A stretch of 64,000 nt of DNA from Gordonia sp. 'Campus' (GTDB lineage Bacteria; Actinomycetota; Actinomycetes; Mycobacteriales; Mycobacteriaceae): the NCBI RefSeq assembly GCF_022206305.1, contig NZ_JAKOIW010000015.1:33864-97863 (forward strand). The letters are read 5' to 3'. The notes below the pieces were generated by a model, which saw only the letters and a list, made by a program, of their open reading frames with translations, was not told the DNA's origin and did not search any database. Below are positions 55,371 to 64,000 of this stretch, piece after piece (the stretch's first letter is position 1; each line of letters opens with the position of its first letter). A program made the position numbers and the translations under genes.

Positions 55371-56570
55371 TTGACCGAATCGCACTCCCTCGACAAGGCG
55401 GCCACGGGGGATCCCGGGACGACCGGAGCGGACGCCTCGGTACTGAGTGATGCCGACATCGCCCTGCTCGAGCGGGCCATCTACGAGGTCAAGCGAGTCA
55501 TCGTCGGCCAGGACCAACTCGTCGAGCGCATCCTCGTCGGCCTGCTCGCCCGCGGTCACATCCTGCTCGAGGGTGTTCCCGGCGTCGCGAAGACGCTGGC
55601 GGTCGAGACGTTCGCGCGCGTGGTCGGCGGATCGTTCTCGCGCGTGCAGTTCACCCCCGACCTCGTTCCCACCGACCTGATCGGTACCCGGATCTACCGA
55701 CAGGGCCGCGAGGAGTTCGACACCGAACTCGGCCCGGTCGTCGCGAACTTCCTGCTCGCCGACGAGATCAACCGCGCGCCGGCCAAGGTCCAGTCGGCCC
55801 TGCTGGAGGTCATGGCCGAACGGCACGTGTCCATCGGCGGCAAGACCTACCCCATGCCCGATCCGTTCCTGGTGATGGCGACGCAGAACCCCATCGAGAA
55901 CGAGGGCGTGTACCCGCTGCCGGAGGCGCAGCGCGACCGCTTCCTGTTCAAGGTCCTCGTCGACTACCCGTCGGTCGAGGAGGAGCGCGAGATCGTCTAC
56001 CGGATGGGCAACGTCCCGCCGACCGCCTCGCAGGTCCTCGATCCGGCGGCGATGCTACGTCTGCAACGGACCGCGGCGAACGTCTTCGTGCACCACGCGC
56101 TCGTCGACTACGTCGTCCGGGTCATCAACGCCACCCGCCGGCCCGCCGAACTCGGTCTCAACGACGTCGCGTCGTGGCTGTCCTACGGGGCGTCGCCGCG
56201 CGCGACCCTGGGCATCGTCGCAGCTGCGCGTGCGCTGGCGCTCGTCCGCGGACGCGACTACGTCATCCCGCAGGACGTCGTCGAGATCATGCCCGACGTC
56301 CTGCGTCACCGGCTGGTGCTGTCCTATGACGCACTGGCCGACGAGATCGATGCCGATCAGGTGATCTCCCGTGTGCTCCAGACCGTCGGACTGCCGCAGG
56401 TGGGCGCTCAGCCGATGGCCCAGGGGCAGTACCCGGCCGGACAGTCGCACGCGCCCGGTCCGCAGCAGGGCGCCAACGGCTATGCGGGACAACAGGTTCC
56501 GCAGTCCGCCGGTCCGGTGAACCCGAACCAGGCGCCGGTGAACCGGAATTCTTCGCAGTATGGCGGCTAA
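55371..56570 (+). CDS. moxR1: MoxR-type AAA+ ATPase
   Basis: An AAA+ chaperone thought to insert metals or remodel VWA partner proteins. The 399-residue protein has Walker A GVPGVAKTLAVE (about residues 69-80), Walker B LLADEINRAPAKVQSALLEVM and sensor ATQNPIENEGVYPLPEAQ. The last 50 residues are a Gln/Pro/Gly/Asn-rich low-complexity tail (GQYPAGQSHAPGPQQGANGY and on), not part of the core. The start is TTG at 55371, after AGGAACAGGAG. It overlaps the DUF58 gene by 11 bp; the moxR-DUF58-VWA module equals Rv1479-Rv1481. Confidence 0.94.
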   Translation: MTESHSLDKAATGDPGTTGADASVLSDADIALLERAIYEVKRVIVGQDQLVERILVGLLARGHILLEGVPGVAKTLAVETFARVVGGSFSRVQFTPDLVPTDLIGTRIYRQGREEFDTELGPVVANFLLADEINRAPAKVQSALLEVMAERHVSIGGKTYPMPDPFLVMATQNPIENEGVYPLPEAQRDRFLFKVLVDYPSVEEEREIVYRMGNVPPTASQVLDPAAMLRLQRTAANVFVHHALVDYVVRVINATRRPAELGLNDVASWLSYGASPRATLGIVAAARALALVRGRDYVIPQDVVEIMPDVLRHRLVLSYDALADEIDADQVISRVLQTVGLPQVGAQPMAQGQYPAGQSHAPGPQQGANGYAGQQVPQSAGPVNPNQAPVNRNSSQYGG

Positions 56571-57498
56571 TCGGGACCTGCCGAGCCTCGGCGCCGGACT
56601 GCTCGACGAGCCGCAACTGACGGCGGCCCTGAAGATGCTCGAGCTCACCGTGCGGCGCAAACTCGACGGGGTGCTGCAGGGCGAGCACCTGGGTCTGATC
56701 CCCGGGCCGGGGTCCGAGCCGGGGGAGTCCCGGGCCTATCAACCCGGCGACGACGTGCGCCGGATGGAGTGGTCGGTGACCGCCCGGACCACCCAACCCC
56801 ACGTGCGACAGATGATCGCCGACCGCGAGCTCGAGACGTGGCTCGTCGTGGACGCATCGGCGAGTCTGGATTTCGGGACCGTCGGGTGTACCAAACGCGA
56901 TCTCGCCGTCGCAGCTTCCGCGGCGCTGGTCCATCTGACATCCGGCGGCGGCAACCGGCACGGGGCACTGGTGGTGACCGGTGACGACGTGGTGCGTGTC
57001 CCCGCCCGCGCCGGCCGCGCGCACGCGCAGAACCTCTTGAAGGCCATCGCCACCACCCGCCGCAGCGCTCCCGGTGTGCGCGGTGACCTCAAGGCCGGCA
57101 TCGAGGCGCTGCGCAGGCCGCAACGACGCCGCGGTCTCGCCGTGGTCATCAGTGACTTCCTCGGACCGATCGACTGGGAACGGTCGCTGCGCGCGATCGG
57201 CGCGCATCACGAGCTCCTCGCGGTCGAGGTGCTCGATCCGCGCGACCTCGAGCTCCCGGCCATCGGGGAGGTGACGCTCGCCGACGCCGAGTCCGGCGAG
57301 ATCCACGACGTCACGATCACCGAGGACCTCCGACGCGACTTCGAGGCCGCGGCCCGTGCGCATCAGCAGCGGGTACACCGGACCCTGCGCAGCTGCGGTG
57401 GCGCGGTGCTGACGCTGCGCACCGACCGCGAATGGATCACCGACACCGTCAAGTTCGTCGCCCAGCGCCGACGCGGACTCGCGGCGGGGGTGGGGTAG
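56560..57498 (+). CDS. DUF58 domain protein (Rv1480-like)
   Basis: A 312-residue cytoplasmic protein of the DUF58 family, which has a VWA-like fold and accompanies MoxR ATPases. The family signature is EPGESRAYQPGDDVRRMEWSVTART near residue 55, followed by LVVDASASLDFGT and LAVVISDFLGPIDW. The ATG lies within the 3' end of moxR, and the next gene follows after 3 bp. The precise role is unknown; M. tuberculosis MoxR1-Rv1480-Rv1481 is linked to envelope stress. Confidence 0.88.
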   Translation: MAANRDLPSLGAGLLDEPQLTAALKMLELTVRRKLDGVLQGEHLGLIPGPGSEPGESRAYQPGDDVRRMEWSVTARTTQPHVRQMIADRELETWLVVDASASLDFGTVGCTKRDLAVAASAALVHLTSGGGNRHGALVVTGDDVVRVPARAGRAHAQNLLKAIATTRRSAPGVRGDLKAGIEALRRPQRRRGLAVVISDFLGPIDWERSLRAIGAHHELLAVEVLDPRDLELPAIGEVTLADAESGEIHDVTITEDLRRDFEAAARAHQQRVHRTLRSCGGAVLTLRTDREWITDTVKFVAQRRRGLAAGVG

Positions 57499-57501
57499 TC
57501 G

Positions 57502-58470
57502 ATGTTGTCCAGTCCGTGGTGGCTGCTACTGCTGCTCGTCGTGGCGCTTCTCGGGGCCGCCTACGTCTACATGCTGCGCCGGCGCAAGCAGCGCGCGCTG
57601 ACCTTCGCCAACCTCGACCTCCTGAAGTCGGTGGCCCCCGCCGAGCGCAATCGGCTGCGGCACCTGCCGATCGCGTTGCTGATGATCTCCCTGGTGCTGC
57701 TGACCGTCGCGCTGACGGGCCCGCAGGCCGACCGGAAGGTGCCGCGGAACAAGGCGACCGTGGTGCTCGTGATGGACGTGTCCCGGTCGATGAATGCCAC
57801 CGACGTGTCCCCGTCGCGGATCAAGGCGGCACAGGAAGCCGCCAAGAAGTTCGCCGACGAACTGACCGAGGGCATCAACCTGGGCCTGATCTCCTTCGCC
57901 GGGACAGCGGCCAGCCTGGTCTCACCGACCCCGGACCACAACGCGACGAAGGTCGCCGTCGACAAACTCCGACTGGACGACAAGACCGCGACCGGTGAGG
58001 GGATCTTCGCGGCGATGCAACAGATCAGCACCCTGAACGCGGTCCTGGGTGGCACCGAGGGCGCACCTCCGGCGCGCATCGTGCTGCTCTCGGACGGCAA
58101 GCAGACCGTGCCCGACGACCCGGACGATCCCCGCGGTGCCTTCACCGCGGCGCGCAAGGCCAAGGAGGAGAAGATCCCGGTCTCGACCATCTCCTTCGGC
58201 ACCCGCACCGGCACCGTCGAACTCGAGGGCGACCGCGTCCCCGTCCCGGTGGACGACGATTCGCTGCGCAAGATCGCGAACCTCTCGGGTGGCGAGTTCT
58301 TCACCGCCGCGAGTCTCGACGAGCTCAACAAGGTCTACGAGAAGCTGCAGGACGACATCGGTTACGAGACCAGGCGCGGGGACAATTCGCGGCCGTGGCT
58401 CATCGCCGGTACGTTGTTCGCGCTGGTCTCGGCGTTCGCAGCGCTGGCGATCAACCGTCGTCTGCCCTGA
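57502..58470 (+). CDS. VWA-domain membrane protein (Rv1481-like)
   Basis: A 322-residue membrane protein with two N-terminal helices (about 6-25 and 54-73), a von Willebrand factor A domain with the metal site DVSRSMNATDVSP (DxSxS), and a C-terminal helix (about 298-315). The layout is that of BatA-type proteins that work with MoxR. It is the third gene of the module, 3 bp after the DUF58 gene. Confidence 0.9.
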   Translation: MLSSPWWLLLLLVVALLGAAYVYMLRRRKQRALTFANLDLLKSVAPAERNRLRHLPIALLMISLVLLTVALTGPQADRKVPRNKATVVLVMDVSRSMNATDVSPSRIKAAQEAAKKFADELTEGINLGLISFAGTAASLVSPTPDHNATKVAVDKLRLDDKTATGEGIFAAMQQISTLNAVLGGTEGAPPARIVLLSDGKQTVPDDPDDPRGAFTAARKAKEEKIPVSTISFGTRTGTVELEGDRVPVPVDDDSLRKIANLSGGEFFTAASLDELNKVYEKLQDDIGYETRRGDNSRPWLIAGTLFALVSAFAALAINRRLP

Positions 58471-58543
58471 CGTGCGCTGTACTGCCCGGTGCACACACAT
58501 CCCTGCCCGGCGACCGCCGTGTCACCCCCGCAACGAGAACGGA

Positions 58544-58549
58544 TAGGTT
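58544..58549 (+). promoter_or_regulatory. -10 box of the fabG1-inhA operon
   Basis: TAGGTT ends 8 nt before the fabG1 ATG, which is compatible with a leaderless transcript. The equivalent M. tuberculosis promoter is the site of isoniazid-resistance mutations. Confidence 0.5.
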
Positions 58550-58551
58550 GA

Positions 58552-59292
<741 letters not shown>

Positions 59293-59353
59293 CCCGCCCG
59301 CTGCACCAGACCACCGACAACCCCATCAACGTCGATACCAGGAGCACAACTTC

Positions 59354-60193
59354 GTGAGCGGAATCCTGGACGGGAAGACCGTCCTCATCACGGGCATCAT
59401 CACCGATGCGTCGATCGCCTTCCACGCGGCGGCCATGGCCCAGGAACAGGGTGCGACGGTGATCATCACCGGCATCCCCGAGCGGCTCCGGCTGATCGAC
59501 CGGATCGCCAGGCGGTTGCCGAAGGAGGTGCCGCCGGCCATCGGACTCGACGTCACCAACGAAGACGACCTCGACGCGCTCGCCGGCAAGCTCACCGAGC
59601 TGGCACCGCAGGGCATCGACGGCGTGATGCACTCGATCGCCTTCGCGCCCCGCACCCTGATGGGGCCCGAGGCCAAGCCGTTCCTGGAGGGTCCGGGGCC
59701 CGACGCCGCCAAGGCCTTCGAGATCTCGGCGTGGAGCTACGCATCGCTCGCGCGCGCCGTGCTGCCCGCCATGAACGAGGGCGGCTCCATCGTGGGCATG
59801 GACTTCGATCCGCGAACCGCCATGCCGTATTACAACTGGATGGGTGTGGCGAAGGCCGCACTCGAATCGGTGAACCGCTATGTCGCCCGCGAGGTGGGCA
59901 ACGCCAAGAACGTCCGCTCGAACCTGGTGGCCGCCGGGCCGATCAAGACGCTCGCCGCCAAGGCCATCGCCGGAACCGCGACCGACGATGCCAAGCAGCT
60001 CACCATGCTCAACGAGTACTGGGACGGTGCCTCGCCCATCGGCTGGGACGTCGACGACCCGACCGTGGTCGCGAAATCGGTGTGCGCGTTGCTCAGTGAC
60101 TGGCTGCCCGGTACCACCGGGTCGATCGTCTACGTCGACGGCGGAGCCAGCCACAACACCTGGTTCCCGGAGGGCATGACCTCCGGCTCATGA
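59354..60193 (+). CDS. inhA: Enoyl-ACP reductase InhA
   Basis: NADH-dependent enoyl-ACP reductase of FAS-II and the target of isoniazid in mycobacteria. The 279-residue protein starts [20 protein letters not shown], retains Ser94 in VMHSIAFAP, and has catalytic Tyr160 and Lys167 in [32 protein letters not shown] is the substrate-binding loop. Its presence excludes Corynebacterium proper, which lacks FAS-II. The GTG at 59354 follows AGGAG; the frame upstream overlaps fabG1. It overlaps hemH by 4 bp. Confidence 0.97.
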   Translation: MSGILDGKTVLITGIITDASIAFHAAAMAQEQGATVIITGIPERLRLIDRIARRLPKEVPPAIGLDVTNEDDLDALAGKLTELAPQGIDGVMHSIAFAPRTLMGPEAKPFLEGPGPDAAKAFEISAWSYASLARAVLPAMNEGGSIVGMDFDPRTAMPYYNWMGVAKAALESVNRYVAREVGNAKNVRSNLVAAGPIKTLAAKAIAGTATDDAKQLTMLNEYWDGASPIGWDVDDPTVVAKSVCALLSDWLPGTTGSIVYVDGGASHNTWFPEGMTSGS

Positions 60194-61317
60194 GCTCCTC
60201 AGCCGCAGCGGGTGGATCGGCGACGGCCGGGTCCGAGCCCTTCGACGCCGTCCTGTTCCTGTCGTTCGGCGGGCCGGACGGCCCGGACGATGTGATGCCG
60301 TTCCTCGAGAACGTGACGCGGGGTCGCGGAATCCCTCGTGAGCGACTGGAATCCGTGGCCGAGCACTACCTGCACTTCGGGGGTGTCTCGCCGATCAACC
60401 GCCTCAATCTCGAGATGATCGACGCCCTCCGGGCCGAACTCGACCGGCGGGGCCTCGATCTGCCGGTCTACTTCGGCAATCGCAACTGGCACCCGATGGC
60501 CGAGGACACGGTGGCGCAGATGTACCGGGAGGGGCACCGCCGCGTGCTGGTGTTCCCGACGTCGGCGTGGGGTGGCTACTCGGGGTGCCGCCAGTATCAC
60601 GAGGACATCGATCGCGCGTTGACCTCGCTGACGCGCGCGGTGCCCGCGGCGACGGACCCCGACTCCGCGATGTTGCTGCGGAAACTGCCGCAGTACTGGT
60701 CGCACCCGGCGTTCGTCGCCGCCGGTGCCGACGCGGTCCGCCGGGCCATCGAGTCGCTGGGGCCGGGCGACGACGCGCCGCGGCTGGTCTTCACCGCCCA
60801 CTCCGTGCCGGACTCGGCCGATGCGGCATCGGGCCCGGCGGCCGAGGGCGGGCACCTGTACTCACGTCAGGTGATGGCCGCCTCGCAGGCGGTCGCCGAT
60901 GCCCTGGGCATCACCGACTTCGACCAGGTGTGGCAGTCGCGGTCGGGGCCCCCGCAGGTCCCGTGGCTCGAACCCGACATCTGTGATCATCTCGAAGACC
61001 TTGCCGCACGCGGAATCCGGCGGGTGGTCGTGTACCCGGTCGGGTTCATCTCCGATCACCTCGAGGTGATCTGGGACCTGGACAACGAGGCGGCAGAGGT
61101 CGCCGAACGTCTCGGCATGGATTATGCGCGCGCAGGCACCGTCGGACCCGACCGGCGGTTCATCGAGATGATCGGTGAGTTCGTCGAGTCGTATGCGGGC
61201 GGCGGGGGCGATCTGACCGCCATGGGCTGCGCGGACAACGGCCGCACCTGCCGGGAGAACTGTTGCGTGCCCGCGGCCCGTCCGGGATCGGTCGGGCGCC
61301 CTCCCAGTCGGTCGTGA
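60190..61317 (+). CDS. hemH: Coproporphyrin III ferrochelatase (HemH/CpfC)
   Basis: Inserts iron into coproporphyrin III in the coproporphyrin-dependent heme pathway of actinobacteria. The 375-residue protein has [38 protein letters not shown] (Cys133), [11 protein letters not shown] with the iron-site His, and [17 protein letters not shown] with the catalytic Glu. Cys133 and the C-terminal cysteines 347, 354, 358 and 359 fit the 2Fe-2S cluster of actinobacterial ferrochelatases. The last 15 residues are a Pro/Arg/Ser tail. The ATG overlaps the inhA stop. Confidence 0.95.
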   Translation: MSSSAAAGGSATAGSEPFDAVLFLSFGGPDGPDDVMPFLENVTRGRGIPRERLESVAEHYLHFGGVSPINRLNLEMIDALRAELDRRGLDLPVYFGNRNWHPMAEDTVAQMYREGHRRVLVFPTSAWGGYSGCRQYHEDIDRALTSLTRAVPAATDPDSAMLLRKLPQYWSHPAFVAAGADAVRRAIESLGPGDDAPRLVFTAHSVPDSADAASGPAAEGGHLYSRQVMAASQAVADALGITDFDQVWQSRSGPPQVPWLEPDICDHLEDLAARGIRRVVVYPVGFISDHLEVIWDLDNEAAEVAERLGMDYARAGTVGPDRRFIEMIGEFVESYAGGGGDLTAMGCADNGRTCRENCCVPAARPGSVGRPPSRS

Positions 61318-61337
61318 CCCCGCTGAACGGACGCATC

Positions 61338-61367
61338 TTGTCGTAACGATTGGGTCACAGATAGGGT
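61338..61367 (+). promoter_or_regulatory. Promoter of the 33-residue peptide gene
   Basis: TTGTCG (61338-61343) and TAGGGT (61362-61367) with an 18-nt spacer, just after hemH. A start near 61374 would give a leader of about 80 nt before the small gene, whose ribosome binding site GAGAGGAA is at 61441-61448. Confidence 0.5.
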
Positions 61368-61453
61368 CAAAACGTGATCCTCATCTCAATCGAAATGCGA
61401 CTCTCAACGGGTACGTGGCCGAAGAGGGGCACGACCGTCTGAGAGGAATTGCC

Positions 61454-61555
61454 ATGGCTGAAGGACCCATCGAACTCGAGATCGACTTTCTCGGACCCAT
61501 CCTCGACATCCTCGGAACCGGTTCGGCCGACAGCGGCAGCGATACCCCGACGTAG
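61454..61555 (+). CDS. Uncharacterised 33-residue acidic peptide
   Basis: A small gene in the hemH-GNAT gap. The ATG follows GAGAGGAA at good spacing (5 nt). The product begins MAEGPIELEIDFLGPILDIL and ends with a Gly/Ser/Asp/Thr tail (TGSADSGSDTPT). It has seven acidic and no basic residues, no Cys and no signal peptide. Two related units, GPIELEI and GPILDIL, occur ten residues apart; residues 6-12 alternate hydrophobic and acidic side chains. A promoter-like sequence precedes it and a strong hairpin follows 15 nt after the stop. Candidates are a secreted or envelope micro-peptide like corynebacterial mini-porins, or a modified-peptide precursor; no homologue is recalled. Confidence 0.55.
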   Translation: MAEGPIELEIDFLGPILDILGTGSADSGSDTPT

Positions 61556-61570
61556 GACTAGATTCGCCGT

Positions 61571-61600
61571 CGTGGTGGGTTGCAAGTTCAACCCGCCACG
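61571..61600 (+). terminator. Hairpin after the small peptide gene
   Basis: CGTGGTGGGTT (61571-61581) pairs with AACCCGCCACG (61590-61600) over 11 positions, one a G-U wobble, with an 8-nt loop. It starts 15 nt after the peptide stop, has no U-tract, and probably marks the 3' end of a short mRNA. Confidence 0.65.
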
Positions 61601-61617
61601 ATGGTGGTTCTCCGACA

Positions 61618-61623
61618 TATACA
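61618..61623 (+). promoter_or_regulatory. -10 box of the GNAT-like gene
   Basis: TATACA lies 7 nt before the ATG at 61631, so the gene is probably leaderless and transcribed apart from the small peptide gene. Confidence 0.55.
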
Positions 61624-61630
61624 CATGTCG

Positions 61631-62260
61631 ATGACGATGGTCCGAGTACTCGCCGCCGACGATCTCGAATCCGCGATCGAACTGTTGGCGAGCTCACTCG
61701 ACGACATTCCTCTGTACCGCTGGGTTCTGGGTGAACACATCGGCGATCTCGCGCTTCGGAGATGGCTCGCCGAGATCCTGGTCCGCCCTTTCGTCGATGC
61801 CGGATGCGTGGTCGGCGCGCATCGACAAAAGGGACTGGTCGGCATCCTGGTCTGGCGAGCGCATGACGTCGCCTTGTCACCGGAAGGAAAACCTCCGCTG
61901 GTCCCGGCGGACTTCGCGGCCGTCGCAGCGGTCCCCGGGTTGCGCGAGCGCACGATCCAACTGTTGACCAGTACTCGTCTCCCCCCGCCGGCCGAAGACG
62001 CCGTCGATCTGCGGATCGCGGCCGTGATGCCCGAGGCCCGCGGCGGCAGTGTTCTGACCGAATTGATGGGCGAGGTGGAACGCTTCTGCGTGTCGGCTCT
62101 CCGCCCGTACTATGCCTGGACCGGTTCCGAACGGCTGCGCGACTGGTTCGTGCACGAATGGGGTGCGGCGCCGTTTGCAACGGAGAATCGCAACGGGCTC
62201 GAGCTCTACGGCGTCGTTTCCGAACGCCCCCCACGAATCCGGGGGCAACGCACCGCCTGA
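61631..62260 (+). CDS. GNAT-like acetyltransferase
   Basis: A 209-residue protein that resembles the GNAT fold. VRVLAADDLESAIELLASSLDD is a typical beta1-alpha1 start, and RIAAVMPEARGGSVLTELMGEVERFC stands where motif A (V.P..RG.G...L) binds acetyl-CoA. AWTGSERLRDWFVHEWGAAPF continues the fold, then NGLELYGVVSERPP. The acceptor is unknown. In-frame ATG codons at 61580 and 61625 are less likely, because the first lies in the hairpin and the second between the -10 box and the likely start of transcription. It ends 1 bp before the convergent 62262 gene. Confidence 0.65.
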   Translation: MTMVRVLAADDLESAIELLASSLDDIPLYRWVLGEHIGDLALRRWLAEILVRPFVDAGCVVGAHRQKGLVGILVWRAHDVALSPEGKPPLVPADFAAVAAVPGLRERTIQLLTSTRLPPPAEDAVDLRIAAVMPEARGGSVLTELMGEVERFCVSALRPYYAWTGSERLRDWFVHEWGAAPFATENRNGLELYGVVSERPPRIRGQRTA

Positions 62261-62261
62261 C

Positions 62262-63128
62262 TCAGCGCCGCTGCAGTTCGACGATCGTCTGGTTCACCGC
62301 GGCGGCCCGCGCCGTCCGGGCGAGCGTCTGCAGACCGCGTAAGGCCGAGTCACCCGAATCCCATTGGCCCGCACTGTCCCCGATCTCCGCATTGCGCAGG
62401 TTCGCCAGGTCGACGATCGCCTCCACCTGCGCGGCCGTGTCGATGAGCCGCGTCGCGCGCGCGTCCAGAGCGTGTGGCGGCATCGTCACCCGGTGACGGG
62501 CGGTGAGCGTTGCCAGATGCGCGCGCAGGTCGGTCGCATCCACGGCCCGGCGCCCGTTGAGGCCCCCGATGATGGTCGCCGCGTCGCGCACCGCCTGTCG
62601 TAACTCGTGTTCGAGGTCGCCGGCCGAGGGTCCCGCGGACACCAGGTGGCCGAGGTCGAGGGGCGCGTCGTAGCGGTACACCGTCCACCGGCAGGTGAGA
62701 TGGCGGGGGTCGTCGCCGAGGGCGTCCAGATGGTCGAGGGACACCTCGGGGACGAGTGCGAGGGTGCCGGAGGCCGATTCGTCGTCGACGAGCATCACCT
62801 CACCCGCGAGCAGCGCCGCCGACGTGGCCGCGTGTGGGGGGAGTCCCTGTGGGTCGCCGGTGGAGGGAAGCCGGACCAGGAGGCCCCGTGCCGGTCGGAG
62901 CAAGCCGAGCAGATCGAGCACACCGTTCGCGGAACCATGTGCTGCCGAACCCGATTCGCCCGCTGTGGAGGTGGGGTCCCATCTGACCTCGTGCCGGTCG
63001 GCGGATTCGGCCAGCGCCTCGATCACGTCATCGGGGGAGCAGCGTCCGGCCAGCCACGCCGCCGACCACGCGCCGAGGGCACATGACGGCCACGCAACCG
63101 TGGACGCGAGGATCTCACTGCGTTTCAT
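62262..63128 (-). CDS. Conserved hypothetical protein (Rv1486c-like)
   Basis: A 288-residue protein conserved downstream of hemH in mycolic-acid bacteria; M. tuberculosis Rv1486c holds the same position and orientation. It starts MKRSEILASTVAWPSCALGAWSAAWLAG, then about 200 residues of mixed alpha/beta sequence and a helical C-terminus (ARATRLIDTAAQVEAIVDLANL). No enzymatic motif is evident. It is convergent with the GNAT-like gene and divergent from DUF3097, with 144 bp to the latter. Confidence 0.8.
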   Translation of the reverse strand: MKRSEILASTVAWPSCALGAWSAAWLAGRCSPDDVIEALAESADRHEVRWDPTSTAGESGSAAHGSANGVLDLLGLLRPARGLLVRLPSTGDPQGLPPHAATSAALLAGEVMLVDDESASGTLALVPEVSLDHLDALGDDPRHLTCRWTVYRYDAPLDLGHLVSAGPSAGDLEHELRQAVRDAATIIGGLNGRRAVDATDLRAHLATLTARHRVTMPPHALDARATRLIDTAAQVEAIVDLANLRNAEIGDSAGQWDSGDSALRGLQTLARTARAAAVNQTIVELQRR

Positions 63129-63272
63129 GGGGCTTCACCGCTTGTCATCAAGAGGCCAGGATACCGGCGCCGATCTGGGCGAGCCGGGCGTGGCAACCGG
63201 GATCGTGACCTCCGGACGAATACGGTGTGTGCGCTGCGATGCGAGGGACCGATCGACAAGGTGGTGCGCTTG

Positions 63273-64000
63273 ATGGATGACCGATACGGACGCGATGTGC
63301 TGTCCCAGCCCCGTCGGGCCAAGCCCCGTCCCACCGAGGTCGCCGCGGAACGGGACCTCGTCGTCGAAGATGCCGCGACCGGATTCTGCGGTGCCGTCGT
63401 CGGCCTGGAGAAGAGCTACTCCGGGGACCTCGTCCGCCTCGAGGACCGGCGAGGTCAGACCAGGGTCTTCCTCATGCACCCCGGTGCCTTCCTGATCGAC
63501 GGCCGCCCGGTGACGCTCGTCCGTCCCCGGACGCGAGGACCCCAGCAGCCCGCGATGACCGCATCGGGTTCCCGGGCCGCGCCACGCACCAGGGCCCGGA
63601 CCGCGCGCGCGAGCCGCATCTTCGTCGAGGGCGTGCACGACGCGACCCTGCTCGAGCGGGTGTGGGGCGACGATCTGCGCGCCGAGGGCGTGGTCGTGGT
63701 CAGTCTCGACGGTCTGGACAACCTCGACGAGGCGCTCGCCGACTTCGCACCTGCCCCACACCGGCGTGCCGGGGTTCTCGTGGACCATCTGGTCGCCGGT
63801 TCGAAGGAAGCGAACCTGACCGCGTCCGTGGGCGAACACGTCCTCGTGTGCGGGCATCCGTACATCGACGTCTGGGAGGCGGTGAAGCCCGCCTCGGTGA
63901 AGATCGACGCCTGGCCGCGTATCCCCCGTGGGACCGACTGGAAGACCGGCGTCTGCGCGGAGCTCGGCTGGGGTCACCCACGCGACGGGTGGCGGCGGGT
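63273..64000 (+). CDS. DUF3097 family protein (3' truncated by window edge)
   Basis: An open frame running off the window without a stop. It begins DDRYGRDVLSQPRRAKPRPTE, contains AATGFCGAVVGLEKSYSGDLV and FLMHPGAFLIDGRPVTLVRP, and then the TOPRIM-like stretch RIFVEGVHDATLLERVWGDDLRAEGVVV and VLVDHLVAGSKEANLTA. This matches the actinobacterial DUF3097 family, whose function is not known; the VEGxHD segment resembles the metal-binding Glu of TOPRIM domains. The ATG at 63273 is preferred; a GTG at 63261 is in frame. About 240 residues are visible. Confidence 0.85.
   Translation, partial: MDDRYGRDVLSQPRRAKPRPTEVAAERDLVVEDAATGFCGAVVGLEKSYSGDLVRLEDRRGQTRVFLMHPGAFLIDGRPVTLVRPRTRGPQQPAMTASGSRAAPRTRARTARASRIFVEGVHDATLLERVWGDDLRAEGVVVVSLDGLDNLDEALADFAPAPHRRAGVLVDHLVAGSKEANLTASVGEHVLVCGHPYIDVWEAVKPASVKIDAWPRIPRGTDWKTGVCAELGWGHPRDGWRR

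Overview
The window is GC-rich and densely coding. It looks like the core chromosome of a mycolic-acid actinobacterium (Mycobacteriales), most like Gordonia, Williamsia or Rhodococcus. I infer this from the gene order, which follows the Mycobacterium tuberculosis order (rib-uvrC-rapZ-yvcK-whiA; gap-pgk-tpi-secG; pgl-opcA-zwf-tal-tkt-ctaB; ctaA-ABC-mptB-suf; ABC-F-acnR-acn-ripA-moxR-fabG1-inhA-hemH). The lineage markers OpcA, MptB, RipA, InhA and AcnR point the same way. Many genes start with GTG, and many have a TANNNT -10 box only 6-8 nt before the start codon, as expected for leaderless transcripts. The genus is an inference.

Layout. 1-3900: 3' end of ribD, an FMN riboswitch, ribE-ribBA-ribH and a small PH-domain membrane protein. 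3911-9066: uvrC-rapZ-yvcK-whiA. 9203-15582: the lower glycolytic genes gap-pgk-tpiA, then secG and ppc, closed by a perfect hairpin. 15586-22113 (minus strand): the pentose phosphate operon tkt-tal-zwf-opcA-pgl. 22466-29808: heme O/heme A synthesis (ctaB, ctaA), an ABC-2 exporter translationally coupled to ctaA, a quinone oxidoreductase and the mannosyltransferase MptB. 29935-36523: the complete sufR-B-D-C-S-U-T iron-sulfur assembly operon. 36545-40896: a DUF1992 gene and the RNA-repair pair hen1-pnkp. 40893-49449: accessory-type genes, namely a lycopene-cyclase-like flavoprotein, an SDR, an ABC-F ATPase, an acyl-CoA synthetase with a 15-bp palindromic operator over its start codon, a Tat-exported cholesterol oxidase-like enzyme with an iron-box-like promoter element, a hypothetical gene and acnR. 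49465-58470: acn with a textbook AcnR box, then envelope genes (Rv1476-like, ripA, moxR, DUF58, VWA). 58558-61317: fabG1-inhA and ferrochelatase. 61338-64000: an unannotated 33-residue acidic peptide gene with its own promoter and hairpin, a GNAT-like gene, an Rv1486c-like gene and the start of a DUF3097 gene.

The least explained element is the small gene at 61454-61555. It has a strong ribosome binding site, a promoter-like sequence and a terminator-like 11-bp hairpin. Its product has seven acidic and no basic residues and carries two GPI-type repeat units. Regulatory sites recognised by eye are an FMN riboswitch, an AcnR operator, a putative SufR operator, an iron-box-like element, a TetR-type palindrome and two terminators. 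I saw no tRNA, rRNA, CRISPR array, insertion sequence or prophage.
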